A stretch of DNA of 6,524 bases from Acidobacteriota bacterium (lineage in GTDB: Bacteria; Acidobacteriota; UBA4820; DSQY01), in contig JAKAJA010000106.1 in NCBI GenBank assembly GCA_021814085.1, forward strand, positions 1 to 6,524. The letters are read 5' to 3'. A program made the translations under genes and the position numbers. Position 1 is the stretch's first letter. The number at the start of each line of letters is the position of its first letter. Below, piece by piece: positions 5,015 to 6,524 of this stretch. The notes beneath the pieces were generated by a model. The model worked only from the letters and a program-made list of their open reading frames with translations. It was not told the origin of the DNA and searched no databases.

Positions 5015-6523
5015 TCAATCCGCCTGCCGTTTGAGGATGACCAGTGTGCGGTCGTCCGAGAAAGTTTCCTCGCCAACGAAGGCCGCCAGATCGCCCTCGA
5101 TGGCGCGGGCGATCTCCCGGGCGCCTCCGCGCCGCACGCCGTCTACCACGCCCTGGAGGCGGGCGACGCCGTATTCTTCCCCCGCGGGGTTCCTCGCCTC
5201 GATGATCCCGTCGCTGAACAGGGCCAGAACGTCCTCCGGGGCCAGGCTGACGATCTCGCTGCGGTAGGCGGCATCGGGAAACATACCGAGGGGCAGGCCC
5301 GTTGCCCCGAACTCCCGGATGGAGCCATCCGCGCGGAATAGAAGGCCCGGGTTGTGCCCGGCGTTGGCGTACTGGACTTTCCCCGAATCGGGTTTGAGAA
5401 CGGCGAGGAGGCCGGTGGCGTACCTCTCCGGCGCCGTCCGGCGGTGGAGGAGGGCCGACACCCTTGAGAAGATGCGGTCGGGACTCCGGCCCGCTTCGAT
5501 GGGCGCGGCGCACAGCGCCTCCAGGGAGGCCGTGAGGAGCGCGGCGCCGATGCCCTTGCCCGAGACGTCGGCCACGAAGAGCACGCACTCCTGGCCCTGC
5601 CTCCGCCGGATCACCTGGTAGAGGTCGCCCGAGACGATGCGTGAAGGAAGATTGAACGCGCTGATCTCGTAACCGGGAAACTGGGGGATCACCTTGGGAT
5701 ATAGGGCCACCTGGATGGCCCGGGCCAGGGCGACCTCGTCCTCGATGCGCCGCCGCGCGGCGGCCTCCTCGAGGAGGGCCACGTTCCGGATGCGCAAGGC
5801 CGCCACCGCCGCGAGGCTCGTGAGCAGCTCCAGGTCGTCCTCCTGGAACCGGCGGGTCGCAGAGCGCGAGCAGAGGGCGATCATCCCCAGAGAAGTGCCG
5901 TCCGGGTCGAGGAAAGGCGCGGCGATGAGGCTGTGGATGCCCGCCTGCACCACGCTGTCGGCGGAGCCGAACCGGTCGTCCACCTGGGCGTCCTGGACCA
6001 GGGCGGCCTGGCCCTTCACCACCACCTCGTCCGCGAGTGTCTTGGAGCTGAAGAGAGCCTGTCCCTCCGGGGCGACGGTCCGGCTCACGGCGCCGTAGAC
6101 CGTCCCGTCCTTGCGGGTGAGGAAGACGGCTCCCTCCTCGGGTCTCAGCTGCTGGAACGCTCTGGTCAGGATGAGTTCGAGGAGTTCGTCCAGGCCTACG
6201 ATTTTCGCCAGGGCCTGGTTCACCTCGATGAGCGGCTGGAGCCTCTCCGCGAAGCGCCGCAGCCGGGAGATCTCTGCCTGGGCGATGGCCTGCCGGCTCA
6301 TGGCGGCCGCCTTGAGGATGTCCGAAGCGGGACGCATGTAAGACTTGCCCTTCAAGGAGCCCGTGACCGACGACGGCGTCTTGGTGTCATCGAGCCTTGG
6401 TCCCACGGTCAGCATGCAATTGCCGAGGGCGATCATGTCCCCGAGGCCGAGGGCCCTCGGGCCGGTGAGGGGTTCACCGTTCAGCCGCGTACCGTTTCGG
6501 GAGTGGAGGTCCTCCACCACCCA
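5015..6523 (-). CDS. FHA-GAF-PP2C phosphatase, RsbU/SpoIIE type (5' partial)
   Basis: The frame runs off the right edge; a GTG at 6520 falls inside the FHA fold and is not the start. Residues are counted with that GTG codon as 1 and the final Asp as 501. The C-terminal part of an FHA phosphothreonine-binding domain (1-42) keeps the DLHSRNG...NG signature with Ser7, Asn9 and Asn14. A helical linker follows (about 60-106), then a GAF sensor domain (about 107-248) and a RsbU-like linker (EDEVALARAIQ, 260-270). A PP2C SpoIIE-type phosphatase domain fills 275-498. Metal-site elements are visible as SGDLYQ (297-302), VADVSGKG (316-323), LFSDGI (434-439) and DDRT (489-492); NAGHN is at 386-390. The usual GGDxYD reads SGDxYQ, but the Asp of GD is kept, so activity is expected. 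Its likely role is dephosphorylating a STAS-domain antagonist of an anti-sigma kinase such as the one at 2546-3052. That partnership is inferred. Confidence 0.93.
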   Translation of the reverse strand, partial: WVVEDLHSRNGTRLNGEPLTGPRALGLGDMIALGNCMLTVGPRLDDTKTPSSVTGSLKGKSYMRPASDILKAAAMSRQAIAQAEISRLRRFAERLQPLIEVNQALAKIVGLDELLELILTRAFQQLRPEEGAVFLTRKDGTVYGAVSRTVAPEGQALFSSKTLADEVVVKGQAALVQDAQVDDRFGSADSVVQAGIHSLIAAPFLDPDGTSLGMIALCSRSATRRFQEDDLELLTSLAAVAALRIRNVALLEEAAARRRIEDEVALARAIQVALYPKVIPQFPGYEISAFNLPSRIVSGDLYQVIRRRQGQECVLFVADVSGKGIGAALLTASLEALCAAPIEAGRSPDRIFSRVSALLHRRTAPERYATGLLAVLKPDSGKVQYANAGHNPGLLFRADGSIREFGATGLPLGMFPDAAYRSEIVSLAPEDVLALFSDGIIEARNPAGEEYGVARLQGVVDGVRRGGAREIARAIEGDLAAFVGEETFSDDRTLVILKRQAD

Positions 6524-6524
6524 G

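Noticed and set aside
4994..5024. Possible bidirectional terminator between the DUF362 and phosphatase genes
   Set aside because: Only 5-bp stems can be drawn (GCGGC 4996-5000 with GCCGC 5008-5012, or GGCGG 4995-4999 with CCGCC 5020-5024), with no T-tract on either strand.
4956..5588. Open frame of 210 codons on the minus strand overlapping the phosphatase gene
   Set aside because: It is a shifted-frame shadow of the PP2C domain, very rich in Arg, Gly and Pro, with no motif.
1..6524. Mobile element, defence system or phage genes
   Set aside because: No transposase, integrase, nuclease, toxin or phage structural gene is seen, and base composition looks uniform across all five genes apart from the repeat gap.

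Overview
The window is GC-rich, gene-dense bacterial DNA with five protein-coding genes and no RNA gene, insertion sequence, CRISPR array or prophage that I can see. The gene families fit best with Acidobacteriota or a relative: a secreted DUF6599-type protein, a Tat-exported DUF362 protein, an FHA-GAF-PP2C phosphatase, and a large secreted protein with a repeat propeller and Fn3-like domains. This placement rests on recalled family distributions, not on a marker gene.

Layout. (1) Positions 3-2303 (+): the 3' part of a large extracellular protein. It has a regular 52-53 residue propeller-type repeat, two Fn3-like domains that share an Asp/Trp-rich insertion, and a cysteine-containing C-terminal module. 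(2) Positions 2304-2545: a non-coding gap between convergent genes. It holds a heptanucleotide tandem repeat with a textbook G-quadruplex pattern and an overlapping hairpin. (3) Positions 2546-3052 (-): an RsbW/SpoIIAB-like anti-sigma-factor kinase. (4) Positions 3156-4993 (+): a two-gene operon. It encodes a secreted DUF6599-type protein and a Tat-exported DUF362 protein, which overlap by ATGA and have a strong internal ribosome binding site. (5) Positions 5015-6523 (-): an FHA-GAF-PP2C (RsbU/SpoIIE-type) phosphatase whose N-terminus lies beyond the window. It converges on the DUF362 gene with only 21 bases between the stop codons.

How the genes may work together. The RsbW-like kinase and the RsbU-like phosphatase are the two opposing enzymes of a partner-switching circuit. 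In such a circuit the kinase phosphorylates a STAS-domain antagonist and binds a sigma factor, and the phosphatase reverses the phosphorylation. No STAS protein or sigma factor lies in the window, so a link between these two gene products is inferred from proximity and family only. The DUF6599-DUF362 pair between them is an envelope-directed unit of unknown function. It is the best candidate here for an undescribed system. The evidence is tight co-translation and two different export signals; there is no known activity.
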